Shown here: positions 24,131-33,635 of the stretch, in pieces | Layout: every line of letters starts with the position of its first letter | How positions within the stretch are numbered: the first letter of the stretch is position 1 | Source of the DNA: OLB6 sp964525565 | GTDB lineage: Bacteria > Bacteroidota > Ignavibacteria > Kapaibacteriales > Kapaibacteriaceae | Length of the DNA stretch: 64,000 nt | NCBI GenBank assembly: GCA_964525565.1 | Contig: CAZGHI010000012.1 | Coordinates: 1-64,000 of the forward strand | Reading direction: 5' to 3' | Translations under genes and position numbers: made by a program | Notes under the pieces: model-generated | Database searches by the model: none | What the model saw: only the letters and a program-made list of their open reading frames with translations | Told to the model about the DNA's origin: nothing

Positions 24131-26040
24131 GTAACCTGACCCTTTTCAATCCATCGTCCATCTTCACGCATAATATCAATTAATGCTTCTAGAGCTTGCG
24201 CCGTTGGAATGCCTCTACGCACAATCTCCTGACCGCGGTACAACGTTACCTTGTCCGGACCGCTACCTACATAACCATAGTCAGCGTCTGCCATTTCTCC
24301 TGGCCCATTCACAATGCAGCCCATGATACCAATCTTGACGCCCTTTAAATGGTCTGTTGCAGCCCTGATTCTCGATGTTGTTTCTTGAAGATCAAAGAGT
24401 GTGCGACCGCACGATGGACAACTAATGTATTCGGTTTTGGTCATGCGCATCCGCGCTGCCTGTAGTATGCCGTAGGCCAGGCGCAACTCATCTCCAACAT
24501 GGTAAGCATCCGTGGGAGGGGTTATCAACCCGTTGCCAAAACCGTCAACAAGCACGCTGCCAAAATCTGAAGCGGTGCGCAAAAGATGCGCCTGACTGTC
24601 TGCATGTACAGAATCGCTTGGAATTCGTTGCATCAGCACCGGAACAACACATGAATGCTGTTGCAGCCACGCCGCACATCTGCGCATGCTGGCAGTAAAG
24701 TCGTGTTCTGTTGCAACCAGCCACAGTACTGTGGACGCAGCAAAAAGGCTGGGAGAACAGGATTCTAGCTCAGCAGCATTAACTCTCAGTACGTTCATTG
24801 CCGGGTGCCTTGTCTCGGCAACAGAGAATTCGCCAGGTGTAAACACCGGAACGTTATATAGCTTGTCTGGTAGATCTTTCCATGTGCTGTAGTCAGCCAA
24901 TGTCCGGATTCCCGAAGGGGGGGGGAAGGGTAGGGGGCTTGACCCTATGTAGAGATACTCTGCCGGCTGATCGGTTGAATGCCATTTGTCAGTTTTTGCA
25001 TCGTATTGATGTCCCAGCGATAGTAGATCTTCCTTTGTTGTAATTCTCAACCCACCACAATCGACAACTACGCGTGGAGGATGATCGTGCCCAATATTGG
25101 CCACGGCATGCGTACGGCGTTTTCTATATGAGGTAGGCTGCTGAGCGGTGTGTGGTATATGATTCACCGGTGTGGTTGTGTGATTGCGATACCGTTCGGC
25201 AAGTGCACGTGCAACGGGAATTTCCGCTTCTGGTTCTTCGGTTAACGACACCCGTATCGTGTCGCCGAGTCCCTCAGTCAACAACGTCCCAATGCCAACT
25301 GCGCTCTTCACACGACCATCTTCGCCATCGCCTGCTTCTGTTACACCCAGGTGGAGGGGATACGGTGGCAATCCGGCTTCACTGCATCTCTTAACGAATA
25401 ATCGATATGCCTCGACCATCACGATAGGGTTACTGCTCTTCATGCTGACCACGATGTTTCGGTACCCTTCCGATTCAGCAATGCTGAGAAATTCTAAGGC
25501 ACTCTGAACCATTCCCTCCGGATTGTCGCCGTAACGGTTAACAATTCTATCGCTCAACGATCCGTGATTGGTGCCGATACGCATAGCCGTTCCATATTCC
25601 TTACACACTCGCACCAGAGGGATAAACCGATCGCGGATTTTATCGAGTTCTGCTTGATACGATTCGTTGGTGTACTCGACAATGGCAAAGGTTTTCTTAT
25701 CAACATAGTTACCGGGGTTGATGCGCACCTTCTCAACAATGCGTGCTGCGATTTCTGCAGCGTTTGGAGTGTAGTGAATATCGGCAACGAGAGGGGTATT
25801 GTAGCCCCTTTCTACCAACTCCTTTTTAATGGCTGCTAAATTCTTAGCCTCGCGTTGTGATGGAGCTGTGATGCGTACAAGTTCGCAACCGGACTCAATC
25901 AAGCGAATGGACTGCGCCACTGTGGCTTGAGTGTCTAATGTGTTTGTTGTAGTCATGCTCTGCACACGAATCGGGAAGTCAGAGCCGATGCCAACAGGTC
26001 CTACGTGTACCTGAATGGTCGAACGACGTAAAACCGTCAT
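24127..26040 (-). CDS. ispG: 4-hydroxy-3-methylbut-2-enyl diphosphate synthase IspG, long form
   Basis: A 637-residue [4Fe-4S] enzyme of the MEP isoprenoid pathway that converts MEcPP to HMBPP. The N-terminal TIM barrel begins VHVGPVGIGSDFPIRVQSMT; VRINPGNYVDKKTFAIVEYT and LGVTEAGDGEDGRVKSAVGI follow. The Fe-S domain at the C-terminus has CPSCGRTLFDLQ and GIMGCIVNGPGEMADADYGY. Between them lies an insertion of about 250 residues (about 290-540), the A* domain also found in plants, Chlamydiae and Bacteroidota. The insertion contains a G9/C9 tract (24917-24925) coding part of PLPFPPPSG. The start overlaps the rhomboid stop by four bases. Confidence 0.95.
   Translation of the reverse strand: MTVLRRSTIQVHVGPVGIGSDFPIRVQSMTTTNTLDTQATVAQSIRLIESGCELVRITAPSQREAKNLAAIKKELVERGYNTPLVADIHYTPNAAEIAARIVEKVRINPGNYVDKKTFAIVEYTNESYQAELDKIRDRFIPLVRVCKEYGTAMRIGTNHGSLSDRIVNRYGDNPEGMVQSALEFLSIAESEGYRNIVVSMKSSNPIVMVEAYRLFVKRCSEAGLPPYPLHLGVTEAGDGEDGRVKSAVGIGTLLTEGLGDTIRVSLTEEPEAEIPVARALAERYRNHTTTPVNHIPHTAQQPTSYRKRRTHAVANIGHDHPPRVVVDCGGLRITTKEDLLSLGHQYDAKTDKWHSTDQPAEYLYIGSSPLPFPPPSGIRTLADYSTWKDLPDKLYNVPVFTPGEFSVAETRHPAMNVLRVNAAELESCSPSLFAASTVLWLVATEHDFTASMRRCAAWLQQHSCVVPVLMQRIPSDSVHADSQAHLLRTASDFGSVLVDGFGNGLITPPTDAYHVGDELRLAYGILQAARMRMTKTEYISCPSCGRTLFDLQETTSRIRAATDHLKGVKIGIMGCIVNGPGEMADADYGYVGSGPDKVTLYRGQEIVRRGIPTAQALEALIDIMREDGRWIEKGQVT
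24917..24925. repeat. G9 homopolymer inside ispG
   Basis: Nine G on the plus strand (C9 in the ispG sense) encode the Pro run of PFPPPSG in the inserted domain. The present length keeps the 637-codon frame open. Confidence 0.9.
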
Positions 26041-26993
26041 AGTTGCCTACTTACCTCGAACAGAATGTACTTTTCTTGTTCGGTAAGTGAATGATAACCA
26101 GCATGCGAAATCTTGTCGAGTATTTGATCTATTTGCTCCTGTGAAATCGGTTCTCCATTAACCACAAACCGAGTTGGCGTTACAGTTGTTTGCATGCCAG
26201 TGGTTCGAGGCGATGATTCGACAGATTCTTCTGGTTGTGTGTAATGTATGGTAATCGGGTTCCTTCCATGAGACTGCGGTGTGATGTCGCGATACTCTAC
26301 GTTCATCATTCGACCGCTACTGTATGTTGCTGTAGAAGATCCCATGCCGTCAATCCAACGAAACAGTGGTTCGCCGAACTTCAGCAGCAACAGCCCTCCG
26401 AGTGCTCCACCCAGATGGGCAAAATGCGCTACGCCGTCAGAAGCATTCGTAACACCAAGAATCAAGTCCAGTGCTGCGTATCCAATAACAAAAACCCGCG
26501 CTGGGATCGGGAAGAAAATCGGAAACATCATAACAGGGCGGTCTGGGAAGAGCAAACCAAATGCTAACAATACACCCATGATTGACCCGGAGGCGCCAAC
26601 TGTTGGCACGGCAGCACCGTCAGTGATCCACGTTACTGCAAGATGAGTTCCGCCGGCGACAATGCCTGACAAGAGGTAGTACACTGCAAAGCGACGTGAA
26701 CCCCAGAGATTTTCAAGCTCCATCCCAAACATCCACAAGGCGAACATGTTAAAGAAAATATGTCCGAACCCACCGTGTAGAAACTGATAGGTGATAAGCT
26801 GCCAAGGTTCAAAGCCTAATGAAACTGGCCACAAAGCAAAGTATTTAAGAGCCGCCGACTCCAGCGACAGGTCCCCTGCGCGAAGGCCAAGGAACCCTGT
26901 GATAAAAAAGATGCCAATGTTGGCAAAGAGGAGGAACTTGATGAACGGAGGGAACACCATGAATCCTCCACCTTGCGTTGTACCGTATCTCAT
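26037..26993 (-). CDS. Rhomboid family intramembrane serine protease
   Basis: A 318-residue protein with six hydrophobic helices in the first 210 residues. The catalytic Ser is in VGASGSIMG (GxSG) and the catalytic His in AHFAHLGGALGG. The second-helix signature YQFLHGGFGHIFFNMFALWM supplies the His and Asn of the oxyanion pocket. The C-terminal roughly 100 residues are soluble, polar and cytosolic, ending DQILDKISHAGYHSLTEQEK. Its start overlaps the pgk stop by four bases and its stop overlaps the ispG start by four bases. The substrate is unknown. Confidence 0.92.
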   Translation of the reverse strand: MRYGTTQGGGFMVFPPFIKFLLFANIGIFFITGFLGLRAGDLSLESAALKYFALWPVSLGFEPWQLITYQFLHGGFGHIFFNMFALWMFGMELENLWGSRRFAVYYLLSGIVAGGTHLAVTWITDGAAVPTVGASGSIMGVLLAFGLLFPDRPVMMFPIFFPIPARVFVIGYAALDLILGVTNASDGVAHFAHLGGALGGLLLLKFGEPLFRWIDGMGSSTATYSSGRMMNVEYRDITPQSHGRNPITIHYTQPEESVESSPRTTGMQTTVTPTRFVVNGEPISQEQIDQILDKISHAGYHSLTEQEKYILFEVSRQL

Positions 26994-28186
26994 AACGATC
27001 GGTTGAGTGCTGCTATACCGGGTAACGTCTTCCCTTCCAGGAATTCCAATGATGCGCCACCTCCGGTGGAAACGTGACTGACGTTTGAGCTTAAACCGAA
27101 TTGCGTGATTGCCGCAGCACTATCGCCACCCCCGACGATGGTGATAGCGCCGTTGCGGGTTGCATCTGCCATTGCTTGTGCAATGGCACGTGTTCCTCTG
27201 GCGAAAGTAGGCATCTCAAAAACGCCCATCGGGCCATTCCAGACAACTGTGCCAGCCGATCGTATGTATGAACAAAAAAGCTCTGTTGTTTCTGGTCCAA
27301 TGTCAAGACCCATCCATCCATCTTCGATTTCATCTACCCTATTCACCTTAGTGTTGGCTTCGTTGTTGAATGCATCAGCCAACACGACATCCAATGGTAA
27401 GATTAAAGGAACGTGTGCTGTTTCTGCGCTGTCGAGCAATTGTCTGGCAAGGTCGATTTTATCTTCCTCTACAAGCGATGAACCCGTGTCGAGGTGTTGT
27501 GCCCGTAAAAATGTAAAGATCATGCCACCGCCAACGAGGATTGCATCGCACTTGGATAATAGTGACTGAATGACGTCAATCTTGCCACTGATTTTTGAAC
27601 CACCGAGAATTGCAATCAACGGGCGCTTGGGCTGTTCCAGAGCATTACCCAAATACCGGAGTTCTTTTTGAACAAGTAACCCAGCACACACAGTGTTAAC
27701 ATGGTGCGTTACACCCTCGGTGCTTGCATGCGCACGATGAGCGGTGCCAAAGGCATCGTTGCAGTAAACATCACCAAGGGTTGCCAGAGCAGCAGCAAAG
27801 GCTGGATCATTTGCTTCCTCCTGTTTGTAAAACCGGAGATTTTCAAGTAAGACAACATCACCGGGTTGTGCTTTTGCAATGGCACTCTCAGTCTCAGGTC
27901 CGATACAATCTGGTAAAAATGTAACAGTTGTACCCAGCAGTTCCGATAAGCGCTGCGCAACGGGTGCAAGGGAATATCGCGGATCCGGTGCACCTTTCGG
28001 ACGCCCCAGGTGACTCATCAGCACGGCAATCCCTCCACGATCGGTAATGCTGCGAATGGTGGGCAGGCATGCGGTAATCCGTGTATCGTCGGTTATCTCA
28101 CCGTTGCTATCCATGGGAACATTCACATCCACTCGGGTAAGGATGCGCTTCCCAGCAACGTCAATATCTTCGATTGTGCGAATCAT
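26990..28186 (-). CDS. pgk: Phosphoglycerate kinase
   Basis: A 398-residue glycolytic enzyme transferring phosphate from 1,3-bisphosphoglycerate to ADP. The N-terminal RVDVNVPMDSNGEITDDTRI and VLMSHLGRPKGAPDPRYSLA are the substrate-binding signatures. ILGGSKISGKIDVIQSLL and the C-terminal VWNGPMGVFEMPTFARGTRA with GGGDSAAAITQFG bind the nucleotide. Full length, cytosolic. It starts nine bases after the gap gene stop, so gap-pgk form one unit. Confidence 0.97.
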   Translation of the reverse strand: MIRTIEDIDVAGKRILTRVDVNVPMDSNGEITDDTRITACLPTIRSITDRGGIAVLMSHLGRPKGAPDPRYSLAPVAQRLSELLGTTVTFLPDCIGPETESAIAKAQPGDVVLLENLRFYKQEEANDPAFAAALATLGDVYCNDAFGTAHRAHASTEGVTHHVNTVCAGLLVQKELRYLGNALEQPKRPLIAILGGSKISGKIDVIQSLLSKCDAILVGGGMIFTFLRAQHLDTGSSLVEEDKIDLARQLLDSAETAHVPLILPLDVVLADAFNNEANTKVNRVDEIEDGWMGLDIGPETTELFCSYIRSAGTVVWNGPMGVFEMPTFARGTRAIAQAMADATRNGAITIVGGGDSAAAITQFGLSSNVSHVSTGGGASLEFLEGKTLPGIAALNRSL

Positions 28187-28195
28187 GGGATACCT

Positions 28196-29185
28196 TTATC
28201 CGGCTACACGCAGCATGAGATCAACAATTCTGTTCGAATACCCCCATTCATTATCATACCATCCTACTACTTTTACTAATCTGCCGGCAGCCATTGTTAG
28301 CTTGCTGTCGAAAATGCAACTATGCGGATTGCCGACGATGTCGGAACTCACAAGCTCGTCCGTACTGAACTGAAGAATGCCTTGTAAGTAACTCTGTGAG
28401 GCTGTTTTAAAAGCCTCATTTACTTCGGCAACCGAGACGTCGCGAGATACAATGGCTGTAAAATCAGTAATTGAACCATCAGAAACGGGGACTCGGAAGG
28501 CAAGTCCGTCTAACTTACCTTTCACTTCTGGGATTACTAACCCAAGGGCCTTTGCCGCACCAGTGCTGGTTGGGATGATGTTTACTGCTGCAGCACGTGC
28601 CCGCCGCAGATCGCGGTGGGGGAGATCAAGAATGTTCTGATCGTTAGTATAGGCGTGAACTGTAGTCATAAACCCGGATTCAAGGCCAAACGTATCCAAG
28701 AGCACTTTAACCATTGGAGCCAGGCAATTGGTAGTACACGAAGCGTTGCTGAGTGTGACCTCCGTACCCGTAAGGATATTGTCGTTAACACCAAGAACAA
28801 CCGTGGCATCGGGATCGTCCTTGGCCGGAGCGGTTAGAATAACCTTACGCGCATGTTTGGTATGTGCTCGGAGTTGATCGTTTTTTGTGAAAACACCTGT
28901 TGCTTCGATAACAAGATCGAGATCCGACCAAGGAAGGTTTTCGATGCTCTTCTCGGCACTGATTGCAATTCGTGAGCCATTCACAATCATGTCGTTCCCA
29001 TCTACTTCCACAGTTCCCTGGAAACGTCCGTGGTTACTGTCGAATTTCAGTAAGTGGGCAAGCGTAGCAGCGTCTGTAAGGTCGTTGATGCCTACGATGT
29101 TTACATCCAACCCTCTGTTTTTGATAATGCGAAAAACGAGTCGTCCTATGCGTCCAAATCCATTGATGGCAATTCTCAAAGCCAT
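28196..29185 (-). CDS. gap: Glyceraldehyde-3-phosphate dehydrogenase
   Basis: A 329-residue NAD-dependent enzyme that oxidises glyceraldehyde 3-phosphate to 1,3-bisphosphoglycerate. The start ATG 29185 (MALRIAINGFGRIGRLVFRI) is preceded by AAAGGAA. The Rossmann motif is INGFGRIGR. The catalytic Cys is in SNASCTTNCLAPMVKVL, with the partner His in HAYTNDQNILDLPHRDLRRA. The C-terminal WYDNEWGYSNR is the family hallmark. The substrate of pgk is its product, and pgk follows directly. A TAATTTTG element lies 47 bases upstream of the ATG. Confidence 0.97.
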   Translation of the reverse strand: MALRIAINGFGRIGRLVFRIIKNRGLDVNIVGINDLTDAATLAHLLKFDSNHGRFQGTVEVDGNDMIVNGSRIAISAEKSIENLPWSDLDLVIEATGVFTKNDQLRAHTKHARKVILTAPAKDDPDATVVLGVNDNILTGTEVTLSNASCTTNCLAPMVKVLLDTFGLESGFMTTVHAYTNDQNILDLPHRDLRRARAAAVNIIPTSTGAAKALGLVIPEVKGKLDGLAFRVPVSDGSITDFTAIVSRDVSVAEVNEAFKTASQSYLQGILQFSTDELVSSDIVGNPHSCIFDSKLTMAAGRLVKVVGWYDNEWGYSNRIVDLMLRVAG

Positions 29186-29232
29186 GCTGCACATTCCTTT
29201 CTGGGATCAGTGTGAAGAGAGTAATGGTCAAA

Positions 29233-29240
29233 CAAAATTA
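29233..29240 (-). promoter_or_regulatory. Candidate -7 element of the gap operon
   Basis: TAATTTTG on the minus strand, giving a leader of about 40 bases to the gap ATG. The 250-base space 29186-29435 shows nothing else I can name. Confidence 0.35.
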
Positions 29241-29435
29241 CGGCGTGTAACCGGCTTGGTTTGTATGCAGTGCAGTTTCCGAGCAGTTATGCAGTACGAG
29301 AACGCCCATCAATCACATTAACGTTATGAGACCTGGGCTGTTAGTTGTTATTCATGTTAGCCAGTCTCTTCGCCCTTCTTCACAGCAACTTACGTCATGG
29401 GGCAGTGGTCATCAACTCTAGAATTTGATGTGAAC

Positions 29436-29987
29436 CTAGAATTTGTTGCGAACAAAATCAGACCAAGCCTGTCGAGATCCTTTCTTTGTTGAGCGTCGGA
29501 CCGGTTCCGGAGTAGTACCTCCATGCACAGCATGGCAGATTGCAATGGCTAGTGCGTCAGTAGCATCGTACGGCGTCGGTGCTTCTTCCAGCCCAAGTAT
29601 TGCTTGCACCATTGCACTTACCTGGGGCTTGGTGGCGGAGCCACGACCAGTGACGCATCGTTTAACCTGCATGGGTGTGTATTGCACTGGTTCCAGTCCG
29701 GATTGCGCGCATACAAGAATTGCAACGCCCCGTGCTTGGCTCAGTTGTACCAGACTACGTGCATTCTTTGCGAAAAAAACCGCTTCTAACGCACACACTT
29801 CGGGCCGAGTCCGACTCATTACAGCCGTTAGACGATCGTAGATCTCACGCAAACGGAGAGGAAAGGATTCAGACCGGCGTTTCATCTCCACAACACCGTA
29901 TTCTACCAATTGTAACGATGAACCTTGTGACTCGATCACTCCATAGCCACAAATCACAGAACCGGGGTCAATTCCTAGAATACGCAT
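29436..29987 (-). CDS. ruvC: Crossover junction endodeoxyribonuclease RuvC
   Basis: A 183-residue Holliday-junction resolvase with an RNase H-like fold. The catalytic acidic residues are visible: Asp in RILGIDPGSVICGYG, Glu in VCALEAVFFAKNARS and the Asp pair in YDATDALAIAICHA. TPMQVKRCVTGRGSATKPQV is the DNA-binding segment. The C-terminal basic tail (VRRSTKKGSRQAWSDFVRNK) is short. It is placed 11 bases after yebC, a common yebC-ruvC pairing. ruvA and ruvB are not in the window. Confidence 0.95.
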   Translation of the reverse strand: MRILGIDPGSVICGYGVIESQGSSLQLVEYGVVEMKRRSESFPLRLREIYDRLTAVMSRTRPEVCALEAVFFAKNARSLVQLSQARGVAILVCAQSGLEPVQYTPMQVKRCVTGRGSATKPQVSAMVQAILGLEEAPTPYDATDALAIAICHAVHGGTTPEPVRRSTKKGSRQAWSDFVRNKF

Positions 29988-29998
29988 GGTTAATTGTG

Positions 29999-30757
29999 CT
30001 AACGGTCCAGCTCAATTTCTTCACTGAACTCGGCATTGTGAAACACGTTCTGCACATCATCATTATCTTCGAATGCGTCGAGAAGTTTGATAAGTTTTTT
30101 TGCAATATCAGCTTCGGAGACTAACACGGTTGTATTTGGAACATATGCTTGCTTGCGTTCAGGCACGTCTATTCCTGCCTGTTCAAAAAAGCTGGCAACG
30201 TGGAGGACGGCATCTGACGAACACTGCACCAATGCCCCATATGCGTTACCGTCGTCAATGAGCATTTCAACGTTATCGGCACCGGCTTCTATGGCCATTT
30301 CAATGAGTGATTCTTCGGCAGCGGTTGTTTCGAGTCGGATTAAACCCATGCGAGAGAAATTCCAGCCAACGCTGTTTGTTTCACCAAGATTTCCTCCGTA
30401 CTTCGAAAATGTCGCACGAACTTCCTGCACAGTGCGATTCTTATTCTCGGTAGTGCATTCAACAATTACGGCAACACCGCCAGGTCCATATCCTTCGTAT
30501 GTAACGTCTTCATACACGGCACCTTCAATTTCGCCGGTGCCACGTTGAATGGCTCGTTTAATGTTGTCTGCTGGCATTGAAACCGCTTTGGCATTCTGAA
30601 TTGCCATGCGTAGCCGAGCATTAGCGTCCGGATCACCGCCGCCCAGGCGCGCGGCAACAATGATTTCTTTGCTTGCCTGTGTAAACAATTTGCCTCTGCG
30701 GGCATCAACAACCGATTTTCGGTGTTTGATATTTGCCCATTTACTATGTCCTGCCAT
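29999..30757 (-). CDS. yebC: YebC/PmpR family DNA-binding regulatory protein
   Basis: A 252-residue protein of the YebC/TACO1 family. The N-terminal MAGHSKWANIKHRKSVVDAR is diagnostic; RLRMAIQNAKAVSMPADNIK and VYEDVTYEGYGPGGVAVIVE follow. It is about 250 residues, three domains, acidic at the C-terminus (LLDAFEDNDDVQNVFHNAEF). Members act as transcriptional regulators or as factors easing translation of proline-rich stretches; which applies here cannot be told. One base separates it from the helicase stop upstream, and ruvC follows. Confidence 0.95.
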   Translation of the reverse strand: MAGHSKWANIKHRKSVVDARRGKLFTQASKEIIVAARLGGGDPDANARLRMAIQNAKAVSMPADNIKRAIQRGTGEIEGAVYEDVTYEGYGPGGVAVIVECTTENKNRTVQEVRATFSKYGGNLGETNSVGWNFSRMGLIRLETTAAEESLIEMAIEAGADNVEMLIDDGNAYGALVQCSSDAVLHVASFFEQAGIDVPERKQAYVPNTTVLVSEADIAKKLIKLLDAFEDNDDVQNVFHNAEFSEEIELDR

Positions 30758-30758
30758 T

Positions 30759-33631
30759 CTATACTTCTATCGGTTTCACGTACTGATAATAGTGTGAAAA
30801 AAACGAACCCTTATGATCACGTATTGTGCCATGCAGGCGCAGACTATGACACACACCACATGGTATCATGCTGCATCCATGATACGAAGTGCAGGCAGAG
30901 TCAGGTGGTGTAAGTAGAGCCTGCTGATACGACCAACTAGAGCTATACAAATCTGCATTGCCAACCATGATAAATTGTTGCCGTGCTCGTGTCACCGCAA
31001 CGTTTAACTTACGATCCATTCCGTCAACATCGCTGCGGATAGACTCGAACTCTTGTTCATTTGACGCTGCTGTGCTGTAAATGATTACGTCCCGCTCGCT
31101 TCCTTGAAAACGCTCTACGGTATCAACAGTAACGCATGACTGTAGTTCGATGGGTATGTAGTGCAGTATTCTCCTATTGTGTATTCTGAATGGACTGATG
31201 ATACCAACGCAATATTCCNNNNNNNNNNNNNNNNNNNNNNNNNNNNNNNNNNNNNNNNNNNNNNNNNNNNNNNNNNNNNNNNNNNNNNNNNNNNNNNNNN
31301 NNGAGCGGAGGAGTTGCGCTGTGGAACGAGGCACGAGGGAAGTGGTTGGTTGCTTGTTTGCCAATCATGCAGTGTATGCAGTCTATTCTGGTAGAACACT
31401 GCCGACGGGAAACGCATGACATCAGAATGCATGCGTCCCTGATATTCAAGCGTGGCCAGAGGCAGCGTCCAGTTATTCTGCTCACAACACCGCACAAGAC
31501 GCTGAAAGATGCTTTCACTTAAGTCGTACATGCCAATTCCACGCAAGACATCCGACGAAACTCGAGCACCGTTGCTGCTGATTGCAACTACGGGTGGAAG
31601 CTGTTTATGATCACCAATTAATATGTGGCGTTGCACCTCGGACAGTATTCCAGCCAGGTGCACATCTTGAACCTGGGAGGCTTCGTCTATAACTGCAGTT
31701 GTGAATCTTCCAAACGATAAGATCTCCGGCTGACTGTGCACAGAGTGAATAGTACTTATAACGCAGCGCACTTTTTGGAGATGCTTTGAAAGTTGCTCCG
31801 CTGACATGGATTGCGCAACCATTGGTAGGTTGTAGCTAGAATGGTCAGTTCGCATACCAGACAACGTTCCATGCCTAATAAACGAACCAGGCGGCAACAC
31901 GCGCTGCAATACGTCGCAGATTTCGTTTACAGCTCGATTTGTATAGGCAAGAACAAGTACTCGCTCGTGTTCGTGCGCTGGAGCCCCTTGATTTGCAGTA
32001 CCGGTAACCAAACGTTCAACAATGGACCTAAGGACAGCCGATGTTTTTCCGGTTCCTGGAGGGCCTTGGATGAGATACCAATCTCGGGCCGCTAAGGCTG
32101 TATTCACGACATGATTTTGTTGAACGGTAAGTGTATGGTCAAAAGTAGAAAGGGGCTCTGCAAAACGGGGTGGTACCGCTCCAAGAATTGACAGTCGTCG
32201 GGATTCAGAAGCACGAAGAAACCGGTATAATCCTGATGTAAGGTATCGTTGTCCTGCATCGGATACGTCCTGTTCCATGGTGAGTGAAAGTTCCATCAAG
32301 TCTGATAGCTGTGCTTGTTTATTTCGGAGTGAAACTTCTACTCTGGTTGAGGTGATACTGCGGATCACAGCCTTACACAGTAGGAACGTTCGATTGCTTT
32401 CAGAGTGGTGTTCCGGATGAATGAGCACCATGTCGCCTGCACGAAGGGCTGTAATCTGCAACTGGCGCACATCAGCAGGTTTAAGTACCAGGTGCATTAC
32501 CTGCATATCAGATTCTTCGCATACAACTCTTAATGCCGTAAGTACAGTACTACTCGACTCCTTCTGCTGCGCAGACAGTCGCCAGAGATCGGCAGCAGAA
32601 CGAGACTGGCCGATACCAATTCTTGCTTGAAACTGCTCGCCGACGATTGCTGTTAGCCAAGCCTGCATTGCTGTTCTGCTTAGTACGTCTGTATTCCTAT
32701 ACGCCGCAGCAAAGTCGCTTTCAAAGCTAGAAACCACTCCAGCATTGCGTAGTGAAGCGCCAGTGAAGCTGCGAAGGACATTGAAAGTTCTTTTGTTTAG
32801 TTGATGCTCCGTCGCAACGATGGTATTTCGCACATCGAGAACTATTCGCTGGAGACTTTTAAGTTGATCGTGAGACACGGAGCGTAGTGGATGCACCGGA
32901 TCCGTAACATACCATACGCCGCACATCGAGGGCATTCGATGGTACAACTGCTCAAAGAGCATTGAATAGGCTGCCAACTGCGCAACATGATTCAGTCTTA
33001 CGCTGTTTGGAGCAGCACCTGTTTTCAGTTCCCAGAGTTGTTCTGAGCCATTCACAGATTCCAGCAGGATATCAAATCTTCCTTGAAGGCCAACTGTGGC
33101 AGAGACAACATGTGGCTCTACTTTTATTTGTTTATCCTGCCACGTTTGGAGTGCTGCTTGGAGTCGTGGTACATACTTCAGGCAATCATCAAGTATGCCT
33201 GGACAGCCCACAGCAGATATCGTTAATGCAAAACGCTTCTGAAGTTCGTAACGTATTTCTGATTCTGTGCACTGTGGTTGAGCAACTAAGAAGTCAAAGG
33301 CTGCATTGATGAGTGAACCGCGGAGTGCAGAAATCGAGGGTACCTTAGGTTGAAATCTTCGAAGAATGGCTAGTGTTGGAAGAATCCCGGAGTGTGTGAT
33401 GCACTCTGATATTTCGGTAACATCGAGAATATGCTCGGGTTCAAGAACAAAAAGAGTGTCACCCGACTGGCCGTGAGAAGGTTGAAAGGAAACATTAGCC
33501 CCCTTCCAGACCATGGCAAGAGTAGAAGAATGTACATGTGGTAGGTAGAGTGTTTCAGTGCCGTCCGCTACGTTCACCAATACTGTGTGCAAATCAGGGT
33601 CAACATGAGCTACAACGCCATCCAACCACAT
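30759..33631 (-). CDS. Dna2-like PD-(D/E)XK nuclease fused to superfamily 1 helicase
   Basis: A protein of roughly 955 residues, interrupted by an N gap (31219-31302). The N-terminal third carries a Cas4/Dna2-like nuclease: GLQGRFDILLES (Asp) and LWELKTG (ExK). The helicase has Walker A IQGPPGTGKTSAVLRSI, the motif II region AVIDEASQVQD, HILIGDHKQLPPVVAISSNG, and, after the gap, VDTVERFQGSERDVIIYS (motif V) and LNVAVTRARQQFIMVG (motif VI). The two parts are in different frames only because the gap length is a placeholder. The start is ATG 33631 (MWLDGVVAHVDPD), four bases after the recJ stop. It probably processes DNA ends or flaps in repair, fitting recJ and ruvC beside it. Confidence 0.85.
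31219..31302. other. Assembly gap (84 N) in the nuclease-helicase gene
   Basis: Eighty-four N separate helicase motifs III/IV from V/VI. The reading frame differs by one across it, so the true length is not 84. Confidence 0.99.
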
Positions 33632-33635
33632 TGGA

